The translations under genes were made by a program, and so were the position numbers. A DNA stretch of 64,000 nucleotides, from positions 191,857-255,856 of the forward strand of contig CAJNDS010002627.1 of the NCBI GenBank assembly GCA_905221605.1, written 5' to 3'. This DNA comes from Symbiodinium natans (Eukaryota > Sar > Dinophyceae > Suessiales > Symbiodiniaceae). The notes below the pieces were generated by a model, which was not told the DNA's origin, did no database searches, and saw nothing but the letters and a program-made list of their open reading frames with translations. Below are positions 34,142 through 47,392 of this stretch, piece after piece. Within the stretch, counting starts at the first letter, position 1, and each line of letters opens with the position of its first letter.

Positions 34142-35660
34142 TACGTCCTAAGCCACCATGTGAAACGCTGTGCCGGAAATGAACACGCTCCACACTTTAA
34201 GGCCCTCTAATATGAATAGATACCGGACCATGTAAGCACCTGGCAAAGTGCAACTTGGTCCTGACAGGTGCGAAAAAAGCCTTACATCTCCAAGCAATGG
34301 AGTCATTTTAGCGTGGCGGGCGCTGGGTCCATGGAAACGGTCGTGGTCTGAAAGCAAGACAGTCACTGGGGACGTTGGGGTGGGTCGATTTGCTAGAACC
34401 CCCTCTTAGACGGTGAATTGCAGCGTAGGTGTGAAGTCGTCGTACGCATGTACCCGGGGATGAGGTGGCAACACAAATGGGCTTCAGACGATGCAAAAAA
34501 AAGGTGTCTGTAAATGTCTATATATATATGTGTGTATGCAATAGGTGGCAGTAGTCTGGGTTTTCACCAAGCGCTATTCACGATGATTCTGGATTCTGAG
34601 CGGGCCTTTTCGTACGAATACTCATGCGAATTACATGGACCCCGACCAGCCCATTGCGAATGCACAACAGCAAAACTTGCGGGCACTTGAAATTGAAGCG
34701 TTTCTGGCATTGGTCGCCTGCAACGCGGACCGAATTGCAGAGTTTGCAGCGCGCCCACGGCAACAACGTCCGTACGACGACGTCCGCAACCACACCAACA
34801 TTGCTACGCACAGTACGCGGTAGCACCGGCGAAGAGACCCACCCTAACGTCCGCACGAAACTATAATACTTGTGGGTCAGCCGGCAGCTTCCTTTGTACG
34901 TGCGACGTAGGGCCTTGCCACGACACATACGTTCGCCCTGGACTCCCCCGAGGGGTCGCTTCTCTACGAAGTGTCGGCCTAGGAATACCAAGTCATGCCT
35001 GGCCTCAATCGTAAGTTTTTCAAAGGGACGGGAGATCGCAACACAGATGGCAACATTCAAAACTCTGCCTCAGTCCAGAATCGCTGTGGAGGGTTGACAA
35101 CGAAGAAACATCCGATACGATTGGCCATCAAACGGCCACGAAATGATTCCCAACTTCGCTCCCCCCCCCCCCCCCCCCCTGTAGATGTTATTACATTTGG
35201 AACGGCTCCAGGAACATAATTCTGAGGGGTACGGCACCTAACAACTCCGATGGGAAACCTTTCAATTTAAAGGGTTCATGGGTGGTAACTGATGTTTTGA
35301 CACGTAAATTTCGGGGGATGGCTCGAACCATGTTCTGGTCGTCAATGGCTGCTAGTCAAGACATGTGTAGTGGTTAGCGAGTGAAGGGCACATTCTCCTT
35401 GTTGGCATATTGCCCAAATCAAGAACAGCGACGGGGGCTTTAGCATGCTTTATCGTCATATACTTGTACCACGCAACATCATCTAGCACATTTTTTGTAC
35501 TTGCTTGAAATCATGAGCTTCACCAAAAGTTCTGCTTGCTTTCTTCCAGGCGCCGATGTTGGCGCCGAAGTTCTGGAAGCCAGCGAGAATGGCAAAGACT
35601 GTCGCCTTGCAGGGACCCCCCAAAGTGGCAAGCATCAGGCAGGCGCAACCTACAATTCTA
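34142..35660. other. Unassigned spacer
   Basis: Contains a TATATATGTGTG microsatellite (34518-34540) and a C18-20 run (35160-35179). Frames to 160 codons (34578-35060 minus) have no recognisable domain. Confidence 0.45.
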
Positions 35661-35666
35661 CACCGA

Positions 35667-35745
35667 AAAATAGGGGTACCCTTTTGGGGGTTTCTTTAAG
35701 AGGATTCTCTTCTATTTGGGGCTTAGAAGGGGGTACCCCTATTTT
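35667..35745. mobile_element. Hairpin element, possibly family C-related
   Basis: About 79 bp with 15-bp ends AAAATAGGGGTACCC and GGGTACCCCTATTTT. The middle TCTATTTGGGGCTTAG resembles family C internal sequence. It interrupts the open frame starting at 35495 without closing it. Confidence 0.6.
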
Positions 35746-35875
35746 GGGAAATACCCACATGGGCTTTGGAGAAGAAAGGACCCAAGCTGTTCGCACCGGG
35801 AGCGAGGTTCTTTTCTGGAGAGCCTCAAGCCAGCCCGAACCCTCCCCAATTCCTGAGCAGCCGTCAGCGCAGATT

Positions 35876-36932
<1,057 letters not shown>

Positions 36933-36983
36933 GGGTTTAGGGTTTAGGGTTTAGGGTTTTGGGTTTTGGGTTTAGGGTTTAGG
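36933..36983 (+). repeat. Interstitial telomeric array (TTTAGGG)n
   Basis: Seven units with two TTTTGGG variants. The family C dimer begins 10 bp later. Confidence 0.92.
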
Positions 36984-36993
36984 ATCCACAAGT

Positions 36994-37084
36994 GGGGGTT
37001 TCCGAAACTCGGGGTACCTTCTCGGGATCCTTATTATGAGCGAACCCTACTATTTGGGGGGTCTAGATTAAGGGTACCTCATTT
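36994..37084 (-). mobile_element. Family C element, copy 2, truncated
   Basis: Reads GGGGGTTTCCGAAACTCGGG, GGTACCTT, ATCCT, CTACTATTTGGGGG: the reverse orientation of the 19.6-kb copy, missing its last dozen bases where copy 3 begins. Confidence 0.75.
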
Positions 37085-37085
37085 G

Positions 37086-37178
37086 GGGGTTTACGAAACT
37101 AAGGGACCTCGAATATAGTCCCCCAAGTACTAGGATTCCATAAGGACCCCAATAAGGAACCCTGACTGTCGTCAACAC
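37086..37178 (+). mobile_element. Family C element, copy 3
   Basis: GGGGGTTTACGAAACTAAGG, then CCCCCAAGTACTAGGAT, TAAGGACCCCAATAAGG and a degenerate right end near GTCGTCAAC. It lies back-to-back with copy 2. Confidence 0.75.
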
Positions 37179-37667
37179 TCATTTTCGTAAACCCGCAAGC
37201 TAGCCGGTCCACGGACCTCCAGCATAGAGCCAGCCCGATTCAACCAGACCCCTCAGAAGATGCCAGGGCACCGCATCCCCAAACAGGTAGGCGGCGCGAT
37301 CCGAGACCCCAAGCTCCAGGTTATACCGGGAGATGATCAGGAGGTCGAACCTTCATTAATAAATAAAAAAAATATTAAAAAAAAATCAAAAGAAAAAAAG
37401 GGGAATGCGCCAACGAGAGCATTGGCTTCAAAGATCTTCGAGACGAAACCAAAAATCCGAACTAAGCCTCTGTCACTCGGGCCTGAAGCTACCAACACGA
37501 AATCAAGCGGAGAACAAGCGCTAAGCGGAATACTGGATGAAGTCAGCGGGGGGACAACGAAGCCACCACTTGGATGGTCGTAGTGACCCAGAAAGCCTGG
37601 CGGAAGGTCCAGTCCTGTTGGGCGAGACGTGTGAGGTGTAGGAGCGGCTCTGAGGCTGGAGATTTCT
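37179..37667. other. Unassigned spacer
   Basis: One frame (37260-37583 plus, 107 codons) is Lys-rich through an A-rich stretch (about 37363-37400); nothing recognised. Confidence 0.5.
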
Positions 37668-37746
37668 GGGTTTAGGGTTTAGGGTTTAGGATTTTGGGTT
37701 TTGGGTTTAGGGTTTCGGGTTTCGGGTTTAGGGTTTAGGGTTTAGG
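37668..37746 (+). repeat. Interstitial telomeric array (TTTAGGG)n
   Basis: Eleven units with TTTTGGG and two TTTCGGG variants. TTTCGGG doublets also occur in the arrays at 161 and 44937. Confidence 0.93.
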
Positions 37747-38524
37747 ACGAACCCTGAAACCCGCACTTCAACAACCTGTAAGACCTCAATCCCACCTGCA
37801 TGTACTGGAAGAGGACAGCGCCAAGGATGGAGCCTCCGCATGGGGATTTAGATGGATGAGAGGCTCAGTACTCGAGGGTTTTGTCGATTATGGCTTAATG
37901 TCGGCAGAAGAAGCGGGGCCAGCATCTCCTTTCAATTTCGAGTGTTGAGTCGCAGCCCAAGCCGATGCAAACAGCATGACGCCCCCTCCATCTGGAATGT
38001 AAAATGATCAAGAAAGTGGGTTGAAAATGGAAACCGATAGCGCAGAAAGGCAAAATCAATAAGCCAAGAGCACCAGTGCAAGGCAACACACAATAAAGTT
38101 AGAAAAGGAGGGACCGAAGGTAACAAAACCAAACGCGACGAAATCAAAACATAAAACGTGAAACATGAAACATGAAACATGAAACATGAAAGCAAAGAGT
38201 TCGAACCGGAAGTGGAAAACCAACAGGGGAACCAGCGCGAAGCATCAGCAAATGTGTAACAGAACCAGAGGAAACCAGCAGACCATGTCAGGAAACCAGC
38301 AGGCCAGGGCAGGGGGACCAGAAGAACAGGGGACCCACGGAGCTCTTCGAGCCGCAGTCGCTACAACAAGCATGATACAAGCGATACCTGCGAGGTCATA
38401 GAAACACCGCAACCAAACCGTCTTAGCTGGACTACAGTCTGACAGTGGACCCATCGAAGCCGCTACAGATATGTCGATGCTTGGGTGCCTTACCTACTAT
38501 TTTCAACTAGTGGCACCTAGTAGA
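37747..38524. other. Unassigned spacer
   Basis: Contains a short ATGAAACATGAAACATGAAA tandem (period 8, about 38150-38190). No gene recognised. Confidence 0.5.
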
Positions 38525-38609
38525 TTTAGGGTTTAGGGTTTAGGGTTTAGGGTTTAGGGTTTAGGTTTTAGGGTTTAGGGTTTAGAGTTTAGGGTTTAGG
38601 GTTTAGGGT
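38525..38609 (+). repeat. Interstitial telomeric array (TTTAGGG)12
   Basis: About twelve units, nearly clean. Confidence 0.95.
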
Positions 38610-39604
38610 CTTTGGCGAAACAGGCTGGAGAAGAAAAAGCACACGTTTGGCACCGAACGTCGGAACATGATCGAAGGTACTTTCCACAACACACCGAAAC
38701 TTCTGAGGCTCAAACTTCAACCCGTGTGAAAAGCACTGGAACATTGGACAACCATTGACTGATAGCTGCAACTTCCAGATATTCCCAGGCACCGACGGAA
38801 CCCACCACGTTTGAGACGGCCAGGTAGTAGGCGTAGCTGAAGTGCGGTCCGTTCTTCACGCAATTCTCCGTACCTTCTCACAGGGCAGGCTGCCCCTTAA
38901 AAATTCAAGAGTGGCTCATGCTACACTCTGAGGCCCCCTAACAAGCACTGCTGCCCCAAAACAGTGCAAGCTCTAAACACTGCTACCAAAAGACAGCGAG
39001 CAAGCCCCCCTAGACCCTGCAAGCCCTAAACGCTGCCCTTCCTTCCTCTTTTCCTCCTCTTCTTCCGGCCTTTCTTGCCATCCTTCCACCCTCCCACCAC
39101 TCCTTTGTACACCAAACGAAAACGGGAGATGCCCTACAAAAAAAAGGCATCTGCGCAGCATTCGGTTTTTTTCAAGTGCGTAGAGAGGAAACGCAGGAGA
39201 TCCGACGAACACCCAAGCAACCAAATGAAAACAATACCAGAAGCACGACAAAACGAACAACTCAAAAGAGCCCCTGCAAGAGAAACTGCACAAGCAAATG
39301 GCCAGTCTGCCTGTGTACCAGTAGGCCAAAGGTCCCGACAGGTCGAGGTAGGCAATGGACGTGATGAACATGTAAAGGTTGCCTCAGCTCAGAAACTTCG
39401 AGAAGGCCGCCGGGTCCCAGGCCCCATTCGAAAGCGCGTGCCGGGGCATTCCCTTCAAGTCCTGCCTCCCCGTGCCTTTTACACGGGTTTTACGTGCACC
39501 CCCACGCCGAAGACATCCACATCATTCCAGAGGGCATAAACAAAAAAATGACCCACCCGGATTTGGTAGCGCATGATGTTTAGGGCGTAGGTGCTTCCGG
39601 CATA
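38610..39604. other. Unassigned spacer
   Basis: Frames 39075-39539 plus (154 codons) and 38973-39371 minus (132 codons, several hydrophobic stretches) oppose each other. No domain recognised, and a CT-rich patch (39035-39070) contributes. Confidence 0.45.
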
Positions 39605-39707
39605 GGGGGGTTTACGAAAATAAGGGACCCCCAAGTTAGATCCCCAAACAGTAGGATCCCATTCATCTAAGGACCCCAATAAGGTACCCCGAATTTCGGA
39701 AACCCCC
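39605..39707 (+). mobile_element. Family C element, copy 4 (reference copy)
   Basis: 103 bp with ends GGGGGGTTTACGAAAAT and ATTTCGGAAACCCCC. Internal AACAGTAGGATCCC, AAGGACCCCAATAAGGTACC. Flanked by ATA on both sides (39602-39604 and 39708-39710), a possible 3-bp target duplication. Confidence 0.8.
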
Positions 39708-39710
39708 ATA

Positions 39711-41212
39711 TGGTTCAGAGCTCAAGGTTCGAGGTTGGGCAAATTCGCAGTCCAGGGATGGGTGTAGGTTTCTGGCGGCAGCCGTTGCGAAAGCTACCGA
39801 TTATCCCGTGGGAACTGCGTCACGACATACAACCTGCGACGATCCGAATGACGCTTTCCAGATGTACTGGCGGGGTTTCAGCATTCCATGATGCAAAGCT
39901 CAAGGGCGAAATTCGAGCAAGTGCCACTCGTGCTCGCATTCTTTCTTAATAAGTTCGTCTCTGGGGATGCCGTATAGTAGTGCCTTGAACAGCGCGCAAT
40001 CCTGCAAAGTGGTTGTGTTCATCCATGTGTACGCCAGCATGCTTCCTCGTTTCTTCCTGCGGCTCACTGTAAATAACATAAGCGAGTTCAGCTCCCAAGG
40101 TCATCGTCGATCCAGGACACTGCGCGCCAGCACCCTCGGTAGAGTTCTGAAGGAGTAGAGCACCATCCTCGGACCCACCGCAGTCCCGCAAAAAGAAGCG
40201 TGATACCAGACTTGAAAGCAAAACACTTGCACTCAAGAGGTCGAGATATCCAAGTCCAGGAGCAAAAAGCGGTGAGGATGAGATGATGAGACCATGCGCT
40301 TTTCGGGCGGTGTTAGTGATTGAAGGCGGGAGGGATTGTGGGCTTCGGTCCTGCTGCAGCTGGAAGTCTACGCCTACGTCCTACGTCACCGGGACGCATG
40401 CCATACGCTGTGGATTGGTTTGGGTTTTTGGGGGGTTCGTGTCTGGTTTCGGCTTTGCTGCTTCATAAGGGCCCGTTTTTTGTTGTGAAAAACGCGGTCC
40501 TGTTTCAGCCTCCCAGGACCCCCCGGCCACTTCGGCAACTTCAGGGCTGATTCTGGCTCTGCGGAAAATTTGTTCAAAGTGGTACTCACAGGTGCCCTCA
40601 CTGCTCAACGGAGCTCAGCTCTTTCAGACTTTGCCTTTGCTACTGGACATCTGCTCGTCCCCAAACAGTGCTTGCACCATGACATTCCCACGTCAACAAA
40701 GGTCGACTCGACCTGGTTGTACGAGCATGCATGCGCATGCACGCGCATGCGACATCGACGGCCGCGAGGGGTATTTTCGGCAGGCCCAACGCTCTCACCG
40801 GCCCGCTCTCGCACGGCTATCGCTTCGCGTCAGGCGCTCGCCCAGGTGAGCCGCTGCCGCGAAACGTGGCTGGGGCGTACTTTCCTGCCTCTCGGGCTCT
40901 TGACTCGGATGGGTTCGACTACTCCATGATGCGGATTGCGCGGTGTTGCAAAGTCTTGTGAGCTTTGCCTCAGGAAGCCCTGCTCACGAAGACTTGAAAG
41001 CCCCACATAGGTTGGGAGGGTCTGCGGGCTTAGAGTTAAAGGGGGGGGACGGACTCTTCAGCCAAGATTCATCATGGACACGAAGAGCGCGGTGAAGACC
41101 CTGCCCTGGGCACAGGAACTCGCGGAGCTCAGGTTTCTGGGAGTTTTCTAGCAGAGGTGAGGCTCAGCGTGGCAAGCATCTCCCAGCCGGGGTCCCGAAT
41201 GAAGGGACCATG
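39711..41212. other. Unassigned 1.5-kb spacer
   Basis: Many overlapping frames of 60-119 codons on both strands and an alternating purine-pyrimidine GCATGC run (40728-40750). No gene recognised. Confidence 0.45.
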
Positions 41213-41273
41213 AGGGTTTAGGGTTTAGGGTTTAGGGTTTAGGTTTTAGGGTTTAGGGTTGAGGGTTTAGGGT
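41213..41273 (+). repeat. Interstitial telomeric array (TTTAGGG)n
   Basis: Eight to nine units with GTTTTAGGG and TTGAGGG variants. Confidence 0.93.
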
Positions 41274-42759
41274 GAGCCCCAACCCCATAGCGTGGAGGGT
41301 GAAAAGTGACGTCAATCACTGCTGACTTGTGCACTTGTGTTGCCTGGACCCCCTCCCCCCCCCCCCTCTCCCTCACAAAAGAACTCGAAGCTGAAACAAC
41401 ACTCATAAAAGCAGTGATGACTCTGTTCAATTGTGCTAACACTGCTTTACCATTCAGCCAGACCTAGTTTGGCGGGGGGAACGGGGGAAGTGTTCGTATT
41501 AGGGGAAGGCATCCCAAGGTCGTGCTTACAGGGCTTCTCTGAACACGTACTCAGGAACCAAATCCCAAAGCCCTCAACATGACGGCTCGGATAAAGTCAA
41601 TCTCTAGTGGCCAGTCCACACAAAGCAAGTTCCACCGACTCCTCCAAACCGCCCACCCCTGTGTCCCGTCCCCCTCCCGCCCTCTCTCCGAGCATTGCTG
41701 TCGCCACGGCCACCATCCTAGGGAGTTGGGATTCGAGCAGGCGTGGAGGGGGGGGATGACTCACGAAATGATTGCGGGCTATTCACAGCTGCGCCCATGT
41801 ACTGCCCTCTGCCTTGACACGTGCCGGACACCCAGAAACCCTGCATCAGAGCCACTGACTCATCCTGACAGCTCCCTCTTTCAACCCAGAAAGCGACTGA
41901 CTCAAACCTCGACTCAACACCTCATTTCGAGTCCCAACACGTCAAACATCCTAGTAGCTACAAAGTAGCTACTAAGCCTGCTTCTTTGTTTTGCAGAGCG
42001 TCAGGGAGCCAAGAGCCATGGCCGAAGCAAGCAAGAAAAGGTCTGGCTCAGACATCGCCTGGCGGCATTGTTGGGGTGTTGCAGCTTCATCTTGCTCTAC
42101 GCCGTGCCACGTGCAGTTCACTCCAGTGATTGAGTGAGGGGTCCGCTATACAGTCAAGTTTTCCGTGCCGCACAGTGTTTGTTCGGTTCGTTTCAAGTTA
42201 TTAACTATTAACTCCTTTACTTTCAAGGAACGAAACTCCAACATCAGACGCGAAACAGGCGACAATAGCTCGCAGAGCATGTACACGGAATGGTCGAAAG
42301 TGAAGAGCTGATGGCAAGCAGGCGTGAGTGCTCCCACTAGGCCAGGCTACAAAGAAAGTCTTGAGTCGTGGGCATGGAAGCAATGCGCACCAAGAAAACG
42401 TGAATCCTGAACCCTTCAAATCTAAACCAGATGAATCCTTGACCCTTGTATCCCTCCCTCTTCGCTCTCCAAGTGGCCTTGGCCCAAAGCGATCGCCAGC
42501 TTCGTGCCTGAGACGATACGGCGCTGGCCCGCTTGGGATCCTTTGGGTTCCTCCGAGTTTTGATGTCGGGGTCAAGGCGGTCCGAAGGGTGTTCGTAAGA
42601 TTTCAAGATGCCCAACCGGGTGTTGGAGACAGGGGTTCTGGGTCAGGGATGGTAGGGCGGAAGGGTTATCCAAAAAAGGCCTGTCCCCCAACAGCCTTGA
42701 TAGACCACCTCTACTCCATCACCACCCAGGTCCTCCCTCCTTCACTTCTAAAACCCCAT
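41274..42759. other. Unassigned 1.5-kb spacer
   Basis: A C10 run near 41355-41366. Frames 41579-41968 plus (129 codons) and 42328-42840 plus (170 codons) are the longest; neither has a motif I recognise. Confidence 0.45.
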
Positions 42760-42840
42760 CTTTTAAACACCAAGGGCAACCTAAGTAACCTAAGCTTGAA
42801 CTCTTTTAACACCAAGAGAAACCCAAGCAACCAAGCTTGA
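42760..42840. repeat. Two-unit ~41-bp tandem duplication
   Basis: CTTTTAAACACCAAGGGCAA...TAAGCTTGAA (42760-42800) is followed by TTTTAACACCAAGAGAAA...CAAGCTTGAA (42801-42840), diverged direct copies. Confidence 0.7.
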
Positions 42841-42972
42841 ATAAAACCTCGACAGCACATCTTTGAGCCGATGGCATCCGCTTAAGCATTAGGCCATTGA
42901 CATGGTTTAGGGTTCGGGGCCCTCTGAATAAGGTTTCTGTTTAAGAGAGCCAGAAAGGGGTTAAGAAGGGTT

Positions 42973-43033
42973 CCCTTAAACCCTAAACCCTAAACCCTAA
43001 ACCCTAAACCCTAAACCCTAAACCCTAAACCCT
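42973..43033 (-). repeat. Interstitial telomeric array (CCCTAAA)8
   Basis: Eight clean units. Confidence 0.96.
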
Positions 43034-43141
43034 TATCCTACCTAGGAATTGAAGAGCCCGCAATGGTCCGACATCCCCCAAGGCCATTCGACCGACTAGC
43101 CGCCGGCTGCTCGGGAAGATCTCCTTCATGCTGTGGACTTC

Positions 43142-43190
43142 TTTAGGGTTTAGGATTTAGGGTTTATTGTTTAGGGTTTAGGGTTTAGGC
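43142..43190 (+). repeat. Interstitial telomeric array (TTTAGGG)n
   Basis: Seven units with TTTAGGA and TTTATTG variants, 109 bp from the oppositely oriented previous array. Confidence 0.92.
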
Positions 43191-44936
43191 TTATCTTCCA
43201 ACTTTGGGGCTTGGAGGCTTTGGCGTTATTGTGCAAGGCTTTCTGATGGTCGTGAGCTTGGAGTTGAGCAAGGCGGGTAACGTGTTGCAAGTCCACTTAC
43301 ATTGGCATTCTTTACGATATGCCATCATATGGAACATGAGTATAGAAGGCCTACAGCTGCATCTACGCCGCGAACCGTCTGTTTCGACTGTGTCTATACA
43401 AACCTAGCAACGAAGCTGCTAAAGTCAGGCTGTGGCCAGGAGTTCGTGCATGAGCCTTGTTGACCCTCCATGTTGGATTTAGGCTTCGGGGCGTCGACCT
43501 GTGTCCGTAGGCTTAGGATTTCTGAATCCATCCCCTTTAAGAGCCCCCCCCCCCCATGTTTGTTTGCTCTCTTGCACCATGCAACAACTGAAAACTTTGA
43601 CCTGCGCAATGCGAGAAGTCCCGAAGCCCCCCATGTTTCGGAGAAACTTTACGATGAGCTAAGTGCAGCAAAGGTGGCCTTCCCAAGTGCGCCAGAAAGC
43701 GAGGATTGCAAAGGGAAGGCAGGCGGAGATGAGGGGCCTCACAGCAGAGGAACTTCGGAACATCATGGCACTACACGGCCCCCAGGGTTCGAGAACCTCT
43801 CTGGGGCACACTGCATAACTTCATACCGGGCTGGAAAGCTGGAAGCCTGGGGCCTGGCTCTTGAGGCTTTCAGATGTGAGGGGCGGAAGCTCGGGGTCTC
43901 GGAAATGCCCCCCAACAATTCAAGTTGTGGTTCAAGGTTCAAAGGTAACGGGTTCGGAATTTGCAGGCATTCAAGGCTGCTGCACAACACTACACCCAAC
44001 AAAGGGGGAATACTTTGCAATTCTGCCGCATAAAAACATAACCCAAGCGTGTCAACTGCGCCTTGGACCCTCTGTGTCCACCACGCGTGCCACGCAAAGC
44101 GCCGCAATGAGGGAGCCCAGCTGCATGCAAGACCAGACGAGTGAAAGGACCTCAGCAACAAAGACGCTGAGTAGAAGAGACCCGGCGAACCCAAACCAAA
44201 CACCGTACGCCCAACTTCCTCAACTTGCCATTGCTCTAACCTGCAACCTCCACGACCCACAGCTTTCACGAACGCCGAAGGTTCAAAGAAGATGCCAAGG
44301 CTTCTACTGCTTGTGTGGATTTCAGTTTGGGCTCGGTGGAGGAGTGTGGGTGTCGGTGTTTGGGTTCCCTCCACGAAGAATTTCCGAAGCGCATACGAAT
44401 TTGCTCCGATTGGGCATCTGCTTGTACATGGCCGCAACCCTGAGACCTAGTGTGAGAAGACCCTCCGCCCGAAAGATGCAAGCCAGAGCGTGACGCAACG
44501 TTCCTTTTCTCTGGCGCTCTGGCCTACTGCTTGTGCCACTCGAGAAGCAGCAGTGAGAATGAGCATTGAACACCATGCCAACTATCGGCTGCAATTCCAG
44601 AAGCACTCGGAAAAAGGCAGGAAGGCGCTAGCATAGGCGGGGGGGGAGAATGTGATAACCCACGACACGGCATACACAAACAATTTCCGAGACAGTCCCG
44701 GCGAAAGGTGGCGAAGGGTGAGGTTCGGACTTTGTCGTGAATGGTGCCCGACCGCCACAAGTCGTCCCCAACTCACCCGAAAAAGCCCTCCAAAACCTTA
44801 AATCTTAAAGCCATGAACCTTAGAACCTTCCGCCAATTTTCAGAAGATGTTCTCCCCAGCTCCGCTGTTTCCCCTGCCCCTCTGCGCGGAAGCAAGGTCG
44901 ACTGGGGCGCCTGCCTCGCTTCCAGCCTGGCCCCCA
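43191..44936. other. Unassigned 1.7-kb spacer, longest frames
   Basis: Holds some of the longest non-repetitive frames: 43763-44437 minus (224 codons), 43861-44493 plus (210), 43470-44033 plus (187). They overlap on opposite strands, so at most some are real. I recognise no domain in any. A C10 run lies at 43547-43556. Confidence 0.4.
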
Positions 44937-45111
44937 GTTAGGGTTTAGGGTTTAGGGTTTAGGGTTTAGGGTTTAGGGTTTAGGGTTTCGGGTTTCGGGT
45001 TTAGGGTTTAAGGGTTTAAGGGTTTAAAGGTTTAAGGGTTTAGGGTTTAGGGTTTAGGGTTTAGGGTTTAGGGTTTAGGGTTTAGGGTTTAGGGTTTAGG
45101 GTTTAGGGTTC
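44937..45111 (+). repeat. Long telomeric array (TTTAGGG)24, mixed core
   Basis: Perfect units at both ends surround a variant core: two TTTCGGG units, then TTTAAGGG octamers and TTTAAAGG (about 44986-45030). Clean edges with a variant core suggest expansion from both flanks or a merger of two arrays. Confidence 0.96.
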
Positions 45112-45881
45112 GAAGGTTCTCGTTCCGGGCATTGAGGCTGCCATGTTGCTGGGGTTTTTGGAGGTGCCGTGCTCCTTTTTGAGGGGGTGTTGGCCTCAAG
45201 TTCAGGGGCACAAGCCCAGTGAATGGTGAATACAGCCTTGGGCGGAGCTTTGACGAGTTCTTGCAATCTCTTGCACCTAGACAGGACAACCTCTGTGTTG
45301 TCTTCGGCGCCCAAAGACTGAGCTTCCTGCCTCTCACAAGCCCATAACTTTTGGAGCCAGCATCTCGACAGCTTATGTTGCGATCTCTCATAACGTCCCA
45401 GCAGACTTGCGTCCGAGACTCTGAATCTCCCAGAAGCTAAACTGTGAGACGCAAAAGAGCTTACACGCTCCGCTTTGCTCCGCTCAAATGTGGCAGCACT
45501 TTCAAATCAGATAAAGAAGCACTTATCCCAATGTTTGTAGAATGCGCGCGGTGTTCTTTCCGAACTTTCAAGCCCACACGATTTTCACAAAAGGTTTTGA
45601 TTCTGTGCCCACAAAAATCCTTCAGGTCGATCAGCAACTGTCGAACTTTTCTTGTCAGATGTCCGGGAATATGCACGTAACAGTATATCACTCTACACTC
45701 TACTCTTTTTCCTCACGTATTGAGCTTTGAACACGCTTGACGATCGGAGGTTGCAACGACCGCCTCTGCTCCCTGTTCCTATGAGATTTCTGAGTTGACA
45801 AAACTTGTGCCTGGCCTGCTCTTCGCGCATAATCTCCGAGTACCTGGGCGGGTCGGCGGGATGGGGGGGGGAGGAGTTCAA
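45112..45881. other. Unassigned spacer
   Basis: Frames of 60-100 codons on both strands; nothing recognised. A G8 run lies near 45862. Confidence 0.5.
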
Positions 45882-46046
45882 GGTTTAGGGCTTAGGGCTT
45901 AGGGCTTAGGGTTTAGGGTTTAGGGTTTAGGGTTTAGGGTTTAGGGTTTACGGTTTAGGGTTTAGGGTTTGGGGCTTGGGGTTTGGGGTTTGGGGTTTGG
46001 GGTTTGGGGTTTAGGGTTTAGGGTTTAGGGTTTCGGGTTTAGGGGG
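45882..46046 (+). repeat. Long telomeric array with variant blocks
   Basis: About 23 units in phased blocks: three CTTAGGG units, six perfect units, TTTACGG, then about five consecutive TTTGGGG units (45966-46009), then perfect units. Runs of one variant indicate unit-by-unit tandem duplication. Confidence 0.95.
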
Positions 46047-46819
46047 GAATGGGGCGAAGGGGCAGGGCGGGGGGGAGTTGGGGACAGGGTGCTTTGGAGC
46101 TGCGCACGTGCTCTAAATTGCTCTGGAGACTCGAACTCCTGAACCCTGAAGTTTCTTCTGGTAACTCTTGATTCCGCCCTCTCATTCCTGGTACCTTTAG
46201 CCATGAACCTGAACCCAAATTTCAAGGCTCTGACCCCCCCCATCGGTAAGGCCGTAGAAGGCTTGCGGTCGGAGACACCAGTTTTATGAATTGGAGACAA
46301 GGATCACACAACTCACTGACAATTATCCGTAAGTACTTAGTAAGTACTGTCGACTAGAAAGTGGCTTCTTGTTCGGTGCCCGTGGGTGGGTTTTCCGAAT
46401 CCAGAAAAAACCACGCACAAGCTAGAAACATCTAGAAACCTGCAAAACCTGAAAACCCGACATGCCCTAAAACCCACCTTTCGTCCACGGGCCCTCGGCT
46501 TGTCAGAATTGCTCTCTATCGGCTTCAGGCCTTTCGGGCAGTCAGGTGCCATACTTTCCTTCGACCACAGGCACTCTGAATCGCACGAAGCTGCTGCCCA
46601 GTAGCCCCCCAGAAGTCTTAGAAAGGGCGAACAGCATCCCCCGTTGACTTGGAAGCGGGCTTCAGCCCACATTCCGACCTTTTCAAGCTTGCCCCTCAAC
46701 ATGACCAGCACTACAACCCTTCCAAATCCGCAGCGGAACCCTGACCCATGAGCTGCAGTATAGCAAACTCCCGAAGCCCTCACCGGCAAGTGGTCATCCT
46801 CTTGTCAAGTTCCGCTAAG
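46047..46819. other. Unassigned spacer
   Basis: The minus frame 46337-46789 (150 codons) is the longest; nothing recognised. Confidence 0.45.
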
Positions 46820-46897
46820 CCCCTAAACCCTACACCCTACACCCTACACCCTAAACCCTAAACCCTAAACCCTAAACCCTAAACCCTAAACCCTAAC
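46820..46897 (-). repeat. Interstitial telomeric array (CCCTAAA)n
   Basis: About eleven units starting with three CCCTACA variants in a row, then clean units. Confidence 0.95.
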
Positions 46898-47392
46898 CTC
46901 AACCGATCATCCGACCGTCCGAGGCGCTTCCCTTCGCAGAGGAGGTCAAACGTAGCCAGGAAGGCATAGGCCGCTCCAAAGAGCGCCGCAACGAACCACA
47001 GAGAGGACTCATCTGGGAAGGGCCGCGGCACGCGGAACGGCAGGGAGCTTTGCGTGTCACGGGGCTTCCTTGAGGGCTTTCGGCTGCTCTCGGGCACCGG
47101 GTACCTCTGCAATGCTTGGGTTGCCGGTTTTGAAATTGCATGGCTGTGAAATTGCATGGCTTTGGGGCTTTGGGTCGTTGGGGCTTGCGGACTCTCTAGT
47201 TGATTTTGACTCAGAGCTCTCCAGGTTCCATTTCAGGTCACTTCGCTTGCAGAGCTTCCACTTTGGCCCTGGGCTTGGGCCGTTTTGGGGTCAGAAAGTG
47301 GGTTGCTTTGAAGAAGCAACTTGTGGCACTTGAAAGCAAAGGCCTCATCCTGCGCTGCGCTCCGGAACCTGGCCCTTCACACCCTTTCAATG
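46898..47392. other. Unassigned spacer
   Basis: Contains a TGAAATTGCATGGCTGTGAAATTGCATGGC direct duplication (about 47130-47161, described in parts: TGAAATTGCATGGC twice). No gene recognised. Confidence 0.5.
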
